Shown here: piece by piece, positions 1 to 11,872 of the stretch
How the letters are laid out: each line of letters starts with the position of its first letter
Numbering within the stretch: position 1 is the stretch's first letter
NCBI GenBank assembly: GCA_030248215.1
Contig: JASANG010003934.1
Location: 124,001-188,000 of the forward strand
Direction of reading: 5' to 3'
Length of the DNA stretch: 64,000 nucleotides
From: Enoplolaimus lenunculus
Lineage: Eukaryota > Nematoda > Enoplea > Enoplida > Thoracostomopsidae
The notes under the pieces: model-generated
Told to the model about the DNA's origin: nothing
What the model saw: only the letters and a program-made list of their open reading frames with translations
Database searches by the model: none
Translations under genes and position numbers: made by a program

Positions 1-52
1 TATAAATACTGTAGTGTTTCGAAAAGTACAGTGTCAAACTTTTTAATTTTAG

Positions 53-1698
53 TATGAAGAAGATGATGAGGTAAGTCGAGTTTAAACTGCTGGGGTTAGG
101 AAGTACACTCAAAATGTAAAATTATCATTATTTTGTAATAAATTGTTACGCTTTGCTATTTTGTTCTTATAAAAATGTTTTGTAATCGTATTGATTTTAA
201 CTGTTTTGGTCAGCCGGTGTCAAAATATTGAAAGAGATTATCTTTACTTATTTTTACTGATTTTAAATTGTTTTAGCATGCAGTTCTTTCAATTTGTTTT
301 ATGACTTGTCACAGAAAAGTAGGGATGTGCCGATGTCGATTCCAACTATAGTATACCATATTTGTTAAATAGGTAGGATACTACATTACATCACTATATG
401 AAGACTTAAACCCTAACCATCATAAGTGATTAGAATTTTTGAGCGAAGCGAAACTCCGAGCGAAGCTCGGAGTTTCGCGAAGCGTTTTATGTTTTGTACT
501 TGGGGGTCGAAAGGTGGATGTCCGTCCGTCCGTCTGTCCGTCTGTCCGTCTGTCCGTCTGTCCGTCTGTCCGTCCGAAAAGAATCTCAGGAACGGCTGAA
601 CCGATTTTGACAAACTTTTTTTGTTTGAAAGCCAATTGTCCTGGGGTGTTAACCTCGCATTAGGGTTTTAAAATTTTAAGCCGTTTATTAGCTACAGGCT
701 AATTTGCATAATTATTTAAGCCTAAATTAGGACTTTCCACAATATTTCACTAATTATTACAGTTAGAAGCAATCTACTTTTAGCATTAAAGGGTTTTTGG
801 GTGCGAGGAATCTGCGTAGACTGTTTACAAACCTCCAAAACCGATAATTGAACCGTTAGCTAATAGATAATTTGCATATTAGCATAGTTTATAAGCCTAA
901 ATTAAGACTTTTTACAATATTTCGCTAATTATTAAGGTTAGAAGCAATATAATTTCAGCACTAAAGGGTTTTTTGGTGCGTGGAATTTGAATAAATAGTT
1001 TACAAACATCCAAGACGGATAATTGAATAGTTAGCTAATAGCTAATTTGCATATTAGCTTAATTGAGAAGAAAAAACTAGGACTTTTTAAATTATTTTCA
1101 TAATTATTAGGGTTTACTGAAGGTTTTTGGGTGCGAAGAATCTGAATAAATTGTTTACAAACCTCCAAAACCGATAATTTAACAGTTAACTAATGACTAA
1201 TTTGCATATTAGCTTAATTGACAGAACAAAATTAGGACTTTTTAAATTATTCCAAAAATTATTAGAGTGGCTGAAGAGTTTTTGGGTGTGAGGAATTTGA
1301 ATAAATAGTTTACAAACATCCGAAACCGATAATTGAATAGTTAGCTAATAGCTAATTTGCATATTAGCTTAATTGCTTACGTGCGTTCGAGCTTCGTTCA
1401 ATAAATGTAGTCCCACTACGACTGGTATAAGAACGGTTCATTTCAATTGATTTTTCGAACACAAACGCAAAAGAGATAACAGTTTTCCTGACCAGACACA
1501 CCGATATACGCCCAGAAATGAAACTGATAGCATTCCTGACTGTTATATGTGCAAAAAGTATCGGTAAAGAATCGGCAATTTGTTTTGCAGTGCCGATGCC
1601 GATATTCATGAAAAGTGGCGATTATTACCGATGCCGGATTAATCGGCACATCCCTACAGAAAAGGGTGAACGCTTCATTAATATGTTATTATTTTTGC

Positions 1699-1732
<34 letters not shown>

Positions 1733-2618
1733 AGCTACGATGATGAAGACGAAGATGACGAGGACGACTACGATTCAGAGGATGAGGGCAAAAATGCTGC
1801 GGCGGCGACGCCTGGTGGCGATCAGGTATAGGTTACAGGTATATATTGTTGATGTTACAGTCAATACGGCTATTTTTTGATTGAATTAGGTGATTTAGAC
1901 TTTACAGCCGTATTATCAAAAATGTGTTGTAAACTGAACCATCAGAGTTGGTGATTTTATTTTGAGATTTTAAAAGCGTCCAGCCATGGTTTGTATCTAT
2001 GATGATGCGTTCTGACAATTTTTTCTACATTTATGATAATATAGATTTGTATACTTCAATATTTTTTAATTTATTGCACTACAGACATTATTATTGCGGA
2101 AATTTCGCAGTCAAATTCTTGTTATAATTTATCGATTAATAAAAACACGTAGTTTTACACAACGTCAGGGTACAACCGGAATTACAATTTACCGGAACCG
2201 GAAAGTGAAAAATGCATTTCACCAAAAATTTCAGTTTAATCATATTTTTTGCTCTATTATTTGTGAAATAACCACAAGTGGCTTTCAAAAGAGATTCTTA
2301 AAAATTAGCAAAGTTAAGAAAACGGCCAAATTATGACACCGGAATTTTTAAATCCGGTAATAATTTACCGGAACTGGAACCGGAAGGTGAAAAAATGCTG
2401 GAACCGGAACGGGAACCGGAATTCCGGTTGCACCCTGCACAACGTAAATGATTTTGAGCTATTCGTTGTGAGCAGTTTTCAGTTAGCTATAAGACTTGCA
2501 GTGGCAGTTGTGCGCTGGTTTTTGTCTATTTAATACAGTCATAAATAACATGTTTTCTTAGGGCGGAAAACGTGGCGGAGAGGAAAACGAAAAACCACAA
2601 GAATGCAAGCAGCAATGA
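53..2618 (+). CDS. nap-1: Nucleosome assembly protein 1 (NAP1) family, last three coding exons
   Basis: NAP1 is a histone H2A-H2B chaperone. Only the acidic C-terminal tail lies in the window; the core domain must lie to the left. Exons read in one phase: 53-70 (YEEDDE, then gtaagt), 1733-1825 (about 20 Asp/Glu in 31 residues, ending GGDQ, then gtatag) and 2562-2618 (18 residues ending PQECKQQ, TGA stop). The ending matches vertebrate NAP1L1, which closes with AECKQQ; CKQQ is a CAAX-like prenylation box. The acceptor of the middle exon follows an (ATT)n tract. Intron 71-1732 holds a hAT-type element with a nested repeat, and intron 1826-2561 holds another hAT-type element. The call rests on the acidic tail plus the conserved last five residues. 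Confidence 0.83.
320..1656. mobile_element. hAT-type TIR element, family A, copy 1 (carries a nested repeat)
   Basis: The 15-bp ends TAGGGATGTGCCGAT and ATCGGCACATCCCTA are inverted copies. The element is flanked by a perfect 8-bp target duplication, CAGAAAAG (312-319 and 1657-1664). TAGGG ends plus an 8-bp duplication fit the hAT superfamily. Non-autonomous: no transposase frame is seen. The second copy, at 6796-7193, is in inverse orientation and shows what this copy looked like before the repeat at 439-1428 entered it. Confidence 0.88.
439..1428 (+). repeat. Dispersed repeat R, copy 1, inserted in hAT family A
   Basis: This roughly 990-bp unit interrupts the hAT element; aligning to the uninterrupted copy at 6796-7193 gives its limits. 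It starts with a GC-rich hairpin (ACTCCGAGCGAAGCTCGGAG), then a (GTCC/GTCT)n tetranucleotide run at about 522-575, then a segment with GGAACGGCTGAACCGATT. The rest is about four imperfect tandem units of roughly 150-175 bp, each with a TAATTTGCATATTAGC motif (near 860, 1035, 1190, 1345). It ends GTCCCACTACGACTGGTAT. A shorter inverted copy lies at 14015-14815. No transposase is seen and the class is unknown. Confidence 0.8.
2166..2437. mobile_element. hAT-type foldback element, family B, copy 1
   Basis: The ends CAGGGTACAACCGGAATT and CCGGAATTCCGGTTGCACCCTG are inverted. The target duplication CACAACGT is perfect (2158-2165 and 2438-2445). Inside are repeated ACCGGAACCGGAA tracts near both ends and no coding frame. 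It lies in the last NAP1 intron. Confidence 0.88.
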
Positions 2619-4718
2619 AAATTGTCTACAAGAAGATTGGGACTGTGTTTGCTGTGTTATTGAACCGTATTCTCAAATGGATATAGCACCAGCTGTCAGT
2701 GAGTGATAATTTTTTTAAAAAGTAAACGGAAATTTCAATACCGTGAAATTTGATCCATTGACTCAGAAATTGGATGACACGTTACCAGTCGTTGATGATG
2801 GGTGCTTTGCCCCTGTTGAGAATACGGACCATTGTCGTAATACCTGTAACATTCGCGTTGTCGTAAACTTGTTTCGTTCATTCATTGTTTATATTGTTCG
2901 TTCTTCTTTGATTACGCTATATAGTTTTGTTTTTATATCTTATTCACACAAGCGTTTTGTTTTTTGTTCAATATAGATTGCGCAACTTCGTAGTAACATA
3001 ATCTAGTGTTTCTTTACTTGAAATTTTTGCTTCAAAACATTTCAGCTTTTATTAAACTGAATCATTGAATGAAACGATTCAAATTAAAATACAGGATGCT
3101 TTAGAAGTACAGCTCATAAGAATAGGAGAATGAACCACTGCTGAAAATAATGAAATTGCGAAAAACTGAAGTGGATGCGGTGGCTTATGCAGAAGTTTTT
3201 TGCTTTGGCGAGATCTGTGTGGAATTAGTTGGAAGCATATGACGTTATCAATATCAAATTCTTATGTTGGTTGTATTTTGTTTGTCGAAATGCATAATGT
3301 TCTTGGTGCGCAATAATAATAATAATAATAATAATAATTGCAAGTAGAGATGATTTCAGTGTTCTTGAAACGTGCTCTTCAACTACGCCTGGTCGAATTG
3401 CTTAATAAACAGCTAACAAAATTTTTAAACGCTAAAGAATATGTTTAGCGAAGAGTGTTCGTCAAACAGGACACTGGTTCATGGCTTGAACTTTAGTAAT
3501 TGCCAAAAAGGTACACGTGGTATAATAAATTTGTGACTTAAAGAAATTCGTAGCATTTGCGTTTCTACTAATTTTCCTGTGTGTGGGACAGTGAATAATT
3601 TATCAGGGTGCAACGAGAGCGGAAAAAACCGGAGTCGAATTCACAAGCTTTGGCGGAGGTGAGGCTAAATTTTTAGCCGTAAAAACAATTGTAAAGTATA
3701 AAATTTATACGATTAACTGCGAAGTTAAAAATTAACTCAATGATAGGAACCACTTATTTATACAATATGAAAACCTTCACTGTCAAAATTGCCGGAACCT
3801 ACGGCATATATTCCATTGGAATTTGATTTTCTGCTGGAGCCGGAGGCAAACCTCGGGTTCTGCCCTGTGAATTATGGGTTCTTCATTGAGCTTTGGGTTA
3901 ACCTTAGTATATATCTCACTGGAAACTCATACTATTTCTATATTTTATATGGTTACTTGAAGTAAATTGCGAGTTTTGTGTCATGATCAGTTTCCGTTTT
4001 ATCATTTGCAGCATTATGATAGTTTACCAGTGGTTCTTTGGCGTTTTGATTTGAGCGACGGCAGGTTTACTGTGAAACCGACAATCCGTAAGCGCAGGAT
4101 GGATATGTGGGCCCATGTATAGAACAGGACCAGAACAGTAGTATAAGCATATGCCTAAGCCTAAGCAAAAAAGTTAGTCTAAAGCTTAAACTGACTCAAT
4201 TACAGCCTCGCCGGAAAGCGATCCGGTCCTTTTCTATTCATGTGAGCCTAAGGAGAAAGTGATTAGAATGAAGACTAGTCGCATTAGCAAGTGTGCTAAT
4301 CAGCTGTTCTATGAATAGTGACTTCCGCGTTGCAAAAATATCAGAGCCTCGCTTGTCGGGGGCTTTATTGGTTTCAATTTTCACTTCGTTATTTTCAGTT
4401 TCACTTTATTGTTTCGCATCACAGACCTTTTCGACGCCCAATCGTGTTATATGCGAAATCATGTATATAATCACGTTAAGTGCTAACTAATCTGTAATTT
4501 TACCTATGCTAAGTTCTCCAAAAAAGCTTATGGTCTCGGACGAGGTAATTCCACATTAACAAAACATAAAATAAACAAGATCTGTGCTAACACTAAAACA
4601 TGTTTCGAGAACTGTAATTCGTTGCGTGTATCTGCAGTTACTCGGTGCAAATGACTGCTCAAGCTGCTACGCAAAGGTGCCATTAACAACATTTTGATTT
4701 TTTACACTGCTGCCAACA
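2619..4718. other. Intergenic region between NAP1 and the SLC35D transporter
   Basis: No gene seen. It holds an (AAT)n microsatellite at about 3316-3341, a diverged family B element at 3604-3867 (CAGGGTGCAAC to GTTCTGCCCTG, flanks TAATTTAT and TGAATTAT), and a G1 element at about 4110-4248. The rest is AT-rich and unassigned; it should contain the NAP1 3' end and the transporter promoter, but I see no clear signal for either. Confidence 0.6.
4110..4248 (-). mobile_element. TIR element family G1 (short internal TAAGCC run)
   Basis: The left end GGCCCATGTATAGAACAGG and a degenerate right end (TCCTTTTCTATTCATG) enclose TAGTCTAAAGCTTAAACTGA and a short GCCTAAGCCTAAGC run, the marks of family G1. 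The right end has decayed and no target duplication is clear. Confidence 0.65.
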
Positions 4719-7700
4719 ATGAAAAATGCATCAAATCAAGTGGATAATGAGATGCCGGTTTGTCCCCAGGTTCATCCATTCCATAAAAGGATCGTTTCTG
4801 CGTTGTTTTTTGGTTGCTCATCCGTGTTGATTGTATTCGTGAACAAAATTCTTTTAACAAATTACAGGTAAAATTGTCGGGGTTGATTTATTTTTTGTGT
4901 TTGTATTTACTATGGCTTATTTTTACCCCTTGGTTATGGTTTCAGATTGAGTTGGTGACTTCCGGATTCTGGTGGATCGAGTTGTTAAGCGGTACCAGTA
5001 CCGCCGTATAAATGGTCCCAACTGTTTCAGCTTTGTTCACACCAGGATAGCATCGAATTCAGGTGCAAATTTGCCGTATCTGAATTTGAACCGTGCGGTT
5101 TGCAAATTTATGATATTCGATAATTCGAAAAATAAAATTTTCCAATTCGAAATCTCAGACCTTACACAAAGTGTGAGCTGGCTATCGTGGCATATTGTAA
5201 TACGTGAAGTTAGTTATTTCTGCCAGTATTACTCGGAAACTGATCTTGGAGATTCAGTTTCCGAAGTTATTGCTCGTTTGGCCTATGTATGGAACAGAGC
5301 CGGAACAGTAGTATAAGCATATTCCTAAGCCTATGCAAAAAAATATGTCTAAAGCTTTAACTGACTCTATTATAGCCTCTTCGGAAAACGATCTGGCCCT
5401 GTTCTATACATGGGCCGCTCGTTTCATTTTAATCACTTAAATATCGTAACAGAACTTGGTTATGATGAACCAGGGTGCAACCGGAATTACAGTTTACCGG
5501 AACCAGCAGGTAAAAACTTGCCGGAACCGGAATTCCGGTTGCACCCTGTGATGAACTTATCGAGAGATACAAACCTGTCAAAACTCTTGAAAGCGTCTAT
5601 AATAACTGAAGGTGGAATTGAAACATATTTTCGACTAATTTAAAAAGTCCGCTCCGTCAGTAGAAAGAATGTAAGCATACGTTGCCGACATTTTTGGATT
5701 CGACTCTTTGAAAACCGTCTCCGAACCGTCAATTTTTGATAGAGTTTCGTCCGGATATTCCGGTTATTCCGGGTACATTTCCCGAAAATTTCCGGGTCCG
5801 GGTTTTCGTTTCAAGAAATTCCGCTTCCGTGTTTTCACAACAAATCATTCTGGGTCCGGGTATTACAAAAAAGCCTGGACAAAATACCCGGAATAAAGTT
5901 AGCTTAGCGATTTTAACATCCCGCGCCTATATTCTGAATAGTAACTGTATCGTATCTAAATTAAACAAGTTAAAGAAATTATCAGATAGTTGCACAATCA
6001 ACGCTAGCTGTGTCAAATATATTAGAAACAAAACAATCCCAACATGTCTCTTAAGACAACTATCGTATGTCGTATGTAAAAGCAAACTGCACAAGGAAAA
6101 GTTAGTAAACAGGCTTCACGTTTGAATAATAAATAACCTACGTAGATATACTTGAGTTACGATTTCGAATGTTTAATTTTGGGATGGTTGGAATGGTCTG
6201 GGTGCAGAGACATGAACATGTCTCATTTTAAGTTGTTCGACGTTTTATTTAATGATTTACCAGAAATAATTTTTTATGAATGACATTAGTCGCTTCGCAT
6301 TGCATACTGCCCATTAATATTCTATACACTGTGTTGCTAAAATATAGATGGAGCCAGAAATTCTTTCCTGTCTGTAAAAAATTAGGATAATGTTCAGTTT
6401 TTAAGTTGTAAAAATTTCAGCCCAGAGTTTGCCCGGAAAATATATCCGGGTCCGGGTTTGCATTCTTGGTCCGGTTTTTTTTCAGAAAAATCCGCGTTCG
6501 GAAATTTATTTTTGAATGTGCAACTACTTTTTTTGGCAAATATGAAGTTTTTTTGCCATCCTGACTCCGACGATAGCATCTGAATGCTTGTGGTTTTCTT
6601 TTGATTTCAGTTGGATTTTATGTATCGCTACTTTGTTGCGTGGAAAAGTATTAAAGTTTAGGTCGCCTTCAAACAAAATAGACATATTTTCTTAAGAAGT
6701 TTTATTTTTAAATTTTAATATATTTGTTTTCTTTTAGGTTTCCATCTTTTCTTTGCGTCGGAATTGGACAGGTATTTGTAGGCGTGACTTTCAATTAGGG
6801 ATGTACCAATTAATCGGCACTTTTTGTCAGTATCGGCGTCGGCACTGCAAAAAAATTGCCGATTCTTTGCCGATACTTTTTGCTCATAACAATCAGTTGG
6901 AATGCTATCAATTTCAATTCTGGGCGCATATCGGTGTGTCTGGTCAGGAAAACTGTTATCTCTCTGGCGTTTGTGTTTGAACAAATTAATTTAAATTAAC
7001 CGTTCTTGTAAAATTATAATCGTTTATGATGGTTATGTTTTAAGCATTCTTATAATAATGTAATGTAGTATTCTATCTGCTTATTAAGCATGGTGTGCTA
7101 AAGTTGGGATGGACATCGGTTCGGCTTCGGCAAAATTTCAAAATAAGAATCGATATCGGCATCGGCAAAAATTTTGGTATCGGCACATCCCTACTTTCAA
7201 TATTTGAATTTATTGTTACTGAATGCCGTTTCAGTTTAGTTTATTGTGAATAAATTGGAAATTTTTTTGTGTGGATATTAGCTGTAAAGTTGAATTATAA
7301 TATTTAGAGTTACTTGTATACAGTACATTTTGGCGTTTCTAAAAAGTTCGACTCTTCGGTGAAGTAGGATTTGTGCTCGTGCGATGCTGTCTGAAGTCTT
7401 GATTGTTTTGTCGTCAACTAATTTATCAAAAATGCCAATTAAATGCCGTTTGTTGTTTAATACAATCATATTATCGAATATGTTTTAATTATTCACATAA
7501 TATCTATTTTGTTTTTTCATTTGATATCGATATTTAGTTATTTTTCAGATGCTCGCTTCAGTTACAGTACTTTGTTTTGCAAGAACATTGGCCGTTGTTT
7601 CTTATCCAGACATATCACAAGATATCCCTAAAAAGGTTAGCGAACGTTTGTAAAATTTTGCATTGCTCACCAAAGTTTGCGTTCAATTCATGCACATGTA

Positions 7701-10700
7701 GTTGACATAAAACTGTGATACGAATGTGCCCAAATGCATCCATTTGTGGGCCAATTAGATCTATAGGAATGCAGCCGCTTCGATTGGCCTCATCCTGAGG
7801 TCCCAGATGGTCAGCATAGTTCTGTATTGCGGGCTCGTGCAGGTTTATTACAAGCAGAATAGAAAGGCATTTCTGCAAAATGGTCGTTGTAATACACTGG
7901 TTATTGAAGTAAGTGTTTAATGAACCTAACGCATTTTGGATTGTTTAGATTAACAATTCTAAGTTCTTAGTATTGTTTGTCTTTTTATTTATAACAAACT
8001 CATAGTGATTTGTAGGTTTAGCATTGCGGATAAATATGCGCACAGTAATGTTGTTTGTTATCAGATCTTTCCGTTGCCAATAATCTATTTGCTCAATTTG
8101 GTGTCAGGCCTCGGAGGAACACAAAGACTAAAGTAAGGCCAGAATTGCGTTTCGATAGTATCCTACGTGAAAACTATACGTATTGGTTGTGCTTTGCTGG
8201 TATTGCCAATTTTTGTTATTGGTAAACAACATTGTTATCTATGTTAATGATTGTTAGATCAGCAATTTAATGCGGTTGTTTATCATTTTTCAGCTTGCCA
8301 ATGTTTACAGTGATGAGGCGATTTTCAATTTTGTTTACCATGATTGCAGAACTGATTATACTTAAGTAAGTTTATTTTGTGTTTTTCAGTGTATATTGAG
8401 GCTTTTAATGACTTGTTTTAAGCCAAACGCTCATGCAAACAGGTGATTGTCTTCGACGTTCAACTCGAAGATTTTTCTTCGTAACCAACGGTTTGCTAAA
8501 CGGATTTTAACTGTTATAGCTAATGTAATATTACAGTATTCAGAAGCTGTTCTTTTAGTTAATTCACCACAATAATATGTATTTTATATGTGTGGTTTGT
8601 TGTTTTAGGATTGTGCCATCGTTGTATGTCCAATTTGCAGTTTGTTTAATGATTTTGGGATCAGTTGTCGCTGCAGTGTAAGTGTTTTCAGTGTTTTAGT
8701 ATCATGGCTAGTGTGGTGCAGTAATGTGAAGTCAGAAAGTGAAAAGTTACTTTCAACAGGATGCATAAAGCGCTTAGATTTGCTGCGAGGTATACATATT
8801 TATGATTGTTGAAGTCTTTTGATGGCAGAGGTTGGCCAGATTTCGATGACCGTAGCCGCCAGTTGCCGGCGGTATCTTGGTTTGTAAGTGATAATTATGT
8901 TCTTTCGATGACCATAGCCGCCAGTTGCCGGCGGCTCCTTTGTTTGTAAGTGATAATTATGTTCTTTCGCTGACCATAGCCGCCAGTTGGACGCGGCACC
9001 TTTGTTTGTAAGTGATAATTACGTTCTTTCGATGACCATAGCCGCCAGTTGCCGGCGGCACCTTTGTTTGTAAGTAATAATTATGTTCTTTCCATGACCA
9101 TAGCCGCCAGTTGCCGGCGGCACCTTTGTTTGTAAGTGATAATTATGTTCTTTCGATGACTATAGCCGCCAGTTGCCGGCGGCAGATTTGTTTGGTAGTG
9201 ATAATTATTATGTTCTTTCGATGACTATAGCCGCCAGTTGCCGGCGGCAGATTTGTTTGTAAGTGATAATTATGTTCTTTCGATGACTATAGCCGCCAGT
9301 TGCTGGCGGCACATTTGTTTGTAAGTGATAATTGTGTTCTTTCGATGACTAGCCGCCAGTTGCCGGCGGCACCTTTGTTTGTAAGTGATAATTATGTTCT
9401 TTCGATGACCATTGCCGCCAGTTGCCGGCGGCATCTTTGTTTCTAAGTGATAATTATGTTCCTTCCAATCGTTATGATGCAATTTGACTACACTTGCAGT
9501 AATGACCTCACTTTCGATTTGACCGGCTATACATTGGTTCTGGTCAACAACGTATGCACTGCGGCAAATGGGGTTTATACAAAAAAGAAATTGGATGCAA
9601 AGGTATGGTGCCATGTTATTTTTAAGACTACTTAACGTTGTGTTGTGTTCCAAAACATTTTGCTTTAATCAGTATGCAAATTTAATCATTTTGTTCACTA
9701 TAATATCACAAGATTGTGTTTTTGAGAAGCTAAGTTGCTACGGTTCTGCTGTACATAGTTTGTGTTGTTTTGTTTAGTTTCACGCAGAATTTTGTTTATA
9801 TTGGTTACTTCTAGCATTCGCCCGTCGATTTTTATTCTGTGTTTCTACTGCCGTGGAAAATATTTGTTAATATTGACTAAAATCATTATTACGCTTGTAT
9901 TGTTTTTAGGATCTTGGCACGTTTGGTCTTTTATTTTACAATTCGCTTTTCATGTTGCCTTTCGCTCTGATTCTTGCTGGTGGAACTGGTGATTTGACCA
10001 GAGTAATGAAAAAGTTGTTTATTAACCGCATTTTTATCACCGTTTTTGTTTTTGCAAATTGTGAAAATTCATTTTGTGGTTTCTGTTAGATAAAGATACG
10101 GAGTGATACCCAGGGACAGAGAGACGATTTTGTTCAGGATTGGGTTACGAGTTCAAAGCGATTTTTATTTTCTAAATTGCAGTGGTCGACTTGGTCTTTT
10201 GATCCTCAGTTTCATACCGATGAAAGATTGCTATCCATGTTCCCTCCCGGCTTGTCATCGCCCACATGATGATACTTCTGGAAAAGCCATTTTTGTGTTT
10301 TTAATGTTACCGCATTATTGTTGTTAACGTATCAGCAACGTGCTTTCCGGGTTATTTATGTTAATTATGTTATTTGTTTTTTTCGTGAACGTAATCCAAA
10401 GCAAATGATTGAGTTGTTGATTTTAGGCACTGCGCTATGACGGGTGGACAAATATTGGATTTCTGGCGTGCTTCGGTTTGTCGTGTGTTTGCGGTTTTAT
10501 TCTAAACTATTCGATTGTTTTATGTACACACTACAATTCGCCGTTAACAACTACATGTGTTGGTCCAGTTAAAGTAGGTGATTTGTTAGAAAGAACGTGC
10601 AGAATGTGGAATTTTATTTTTCCGGTTTGAATACATAACAGTGACAGTGTTATAATGTGTCTATATAGTCGGTGTTGTTAATAAATTGTGTACGAATTAA

Positions 10701-11872
10701 AAAATCTTGGAAATTGTGTTTTTTTCGCATTTTTATTTCACCTGCGTGGCATTAATTATCGAGGTGCTGTAATTCGCTTTAGTAAAACTTGTTATTAAGT
10801 GAAGGAAATGTGCTACACAGAGTTCGTTGATAAATTGGCGGTAGCTTCTAAACCCAGTGTTTGTTGTGGCTTTGTTAGTAATGCCACTATTGTGATCAAC
10901 AGCTGTTCTGCGTTGTTGTGATATGCCATGCTGATGTATTTTGCGTTGGAAATTTATACGCAAAATATTATTGTGTTATCGTGGATTTGCCCTGGTGTAG
11001 TATGAATCGACTTGATTAATATCCGTTTCGATCCAAGCCTATAATATTTTTATGATTTTCAGAACATTATCGTCACGTATGCCGGTATGTTCACTAGCGG
11101 TGATTACAAATACAGCTATGCAAATTTTGTTGGAATTACGATCAGGTTTGAAATTTAGAATATACATTTCGTGTATTAATATTGAGTTTGGGCATAGCAC
11201 AAAATGACTGAGCTGTCGGTTCGGCGAAACTACGTGCAGCTGTCCTTGTTTTAGGGTAAACTTAGTGCACTCTTTTCCCAACGGTTTTCGAAGTTCTCAG
11301 ATTTTGACTTAATTTACACAGACTTAGCATTAGAATTCGGTTTTAGCAGGCGGTGAGAAGTGTGCGACTTCGAAGAATTTCTCTGAAGATATTATTTTTG
11401 CTTAATGATAGCGGCTGAATTTTTCAAAGTTTGGAACGCAAACGCTGTTGCGTTCAATTCAATCATTGATTTTACGTGAATACAACCTATATCTGGCTCC
11501 GGCAAAAAATCAACATCCGACAAATATATACTGAAATTTATGACCAAAATCACTATTCCGGTGCGAATTTTGTGTGAAATAATAAGTATAATGAATATAA
11601 AATACTTCAAGAAACCCGGTAGCAAGTACGTAGTACTAAAATGAGCGTGAGTAAGTTTAACGTGTTCTTAAAACGTGCTTATCTGGTTGAACGTTGGACT
11701 GTGCCTACAAAATTAAAGTGATTTTGTTTTCAGCGTTGTCGGAAGTATAATTTACTCTGTCGTAACGTTTGTAAATATGCCGCCGTTGCGTTTGTTTGTT
11801 CGACCACTGAAACGGATATTGAGGAGACCTGAAGTTGAAACTTCGTTGATTAAAATGAACGAATCAAGCTAA
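4719..11872 (+). CDS. SLC35D: SLC35D-family nucleotide-sugar transporter, complete, 11 exons
   Basis: Multi-pass ER/Golgi antiporter bringing UDP-sugars into the lumen for glycan synthesis (family includes human SLC35D1/D2 and nematode SQV-7). Exons: 4719-4867, 6738-6771, 7549-7635, 8065-8132, 8294-8365, 8609-8677, 9500-9602, 9910-10002, 10427-10573, 11063-11145, 11734-11872. All join in phase to 347 codons plus TAA; human SLC35D1 is about 355. Family signatures include [41 protein letters not shown] (a 34-bp microexon), [50 protein letters not shown] and [10 protein letters not shown]. All introns read GT-AG. The start is the first ATG of exon 1, upstream of the first membrane segment, and gives the expected length. 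Substrate is not readable from sequence. Introns carry several TIR elements and a 62-bp minisatellite. Confidence 0.93.
5280..5416 (-). mobile_element. TIR element family G1 in intron 1 of the transporter
   Basis: Ends GGCCTATGTATGGAACAG and CTGTTCTATACATGGGCC are inverted, with a perfect 8-bp target duplication GCTCGTTT directly outside both ends. This short copy (137 bp) has only a vestigial CCTAAGCCTATGC core. Confidence 0.88.
5471..5548. mobile_element. Minimal 78-bp hAT-type element, family B, copy 2
   Basis: Ends CAGGGTGCAACCGGAATT and AATTCCGGTTGCACCCTG are perfect inverted repeats. The perfect 8-bp duplication TGATGAAC flanks them (5463-5470, 5549-5556). Almost nothing lies between the TIRs, making it the smallest mobile unit in the window. 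Confidence 0.9.
5740..6500. repeat. CCGGGT-rich repeat remnants in intron 1
   Basis: Blocks at about 5750-5895 and 6420-6480 repeat TCCGGGTCCGGGTTT-like motifs in opposite orientation (CCGGAATA or CCCGGACC on the other side), like decayed foldback ends. No clean termini or target duplication seen. Confidence 0.35.
6796..7193. mobile_element. hAT-type TIR element, family A, copy 2 (uninterrupted)
   Basis: TAGGGATGTACCAAT and ATCGGCACATCCCTA ends with a perfect 8-bp duplication CTTTCAAT (6788-6795 and 7194-7201). At 398 bp it is the reference form for the family. Subterminal CGGCATCGGCA-type repeats face each other. It starts 24 bp downstream of the exon 2 donor of the SLC35D gene. Confidence 0.92.
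8836..9462 (+). repeat. 62-bp minisatellite, about 10 copies, in transporter intron 6
   Basis: The unit contains the inverted repeat GCCGCCAGTTGCCGGCGGC followed by TTTGTTTGTAAGTGATAA and TTATGTTCTTTCGATGACCA. Copies differ by a few bases and small indels. The GC-rich hairpin contrasts with the AT-rich intron. Each unit has a GTAAGTGATA string that resembles a 5' splice site. Confidence 0.92.

Noticed and set aside
1518-1880. 120-codon frame with poly-Leu
   Set aside because: It crosses the hAT element, the (ATT)n tract and the NAP1 exon in the wrong frame.
8836-9462. CRISPR-like array
   Set aside because: Units are contiguous 62-bp tandem repeats without unique spacers, in a eukaryotic intron.
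9270-9653. 127-codon minus-strand frame
   Set aside because: Runs through the 62-bp minisatellite and antisense to transporter exon 7.
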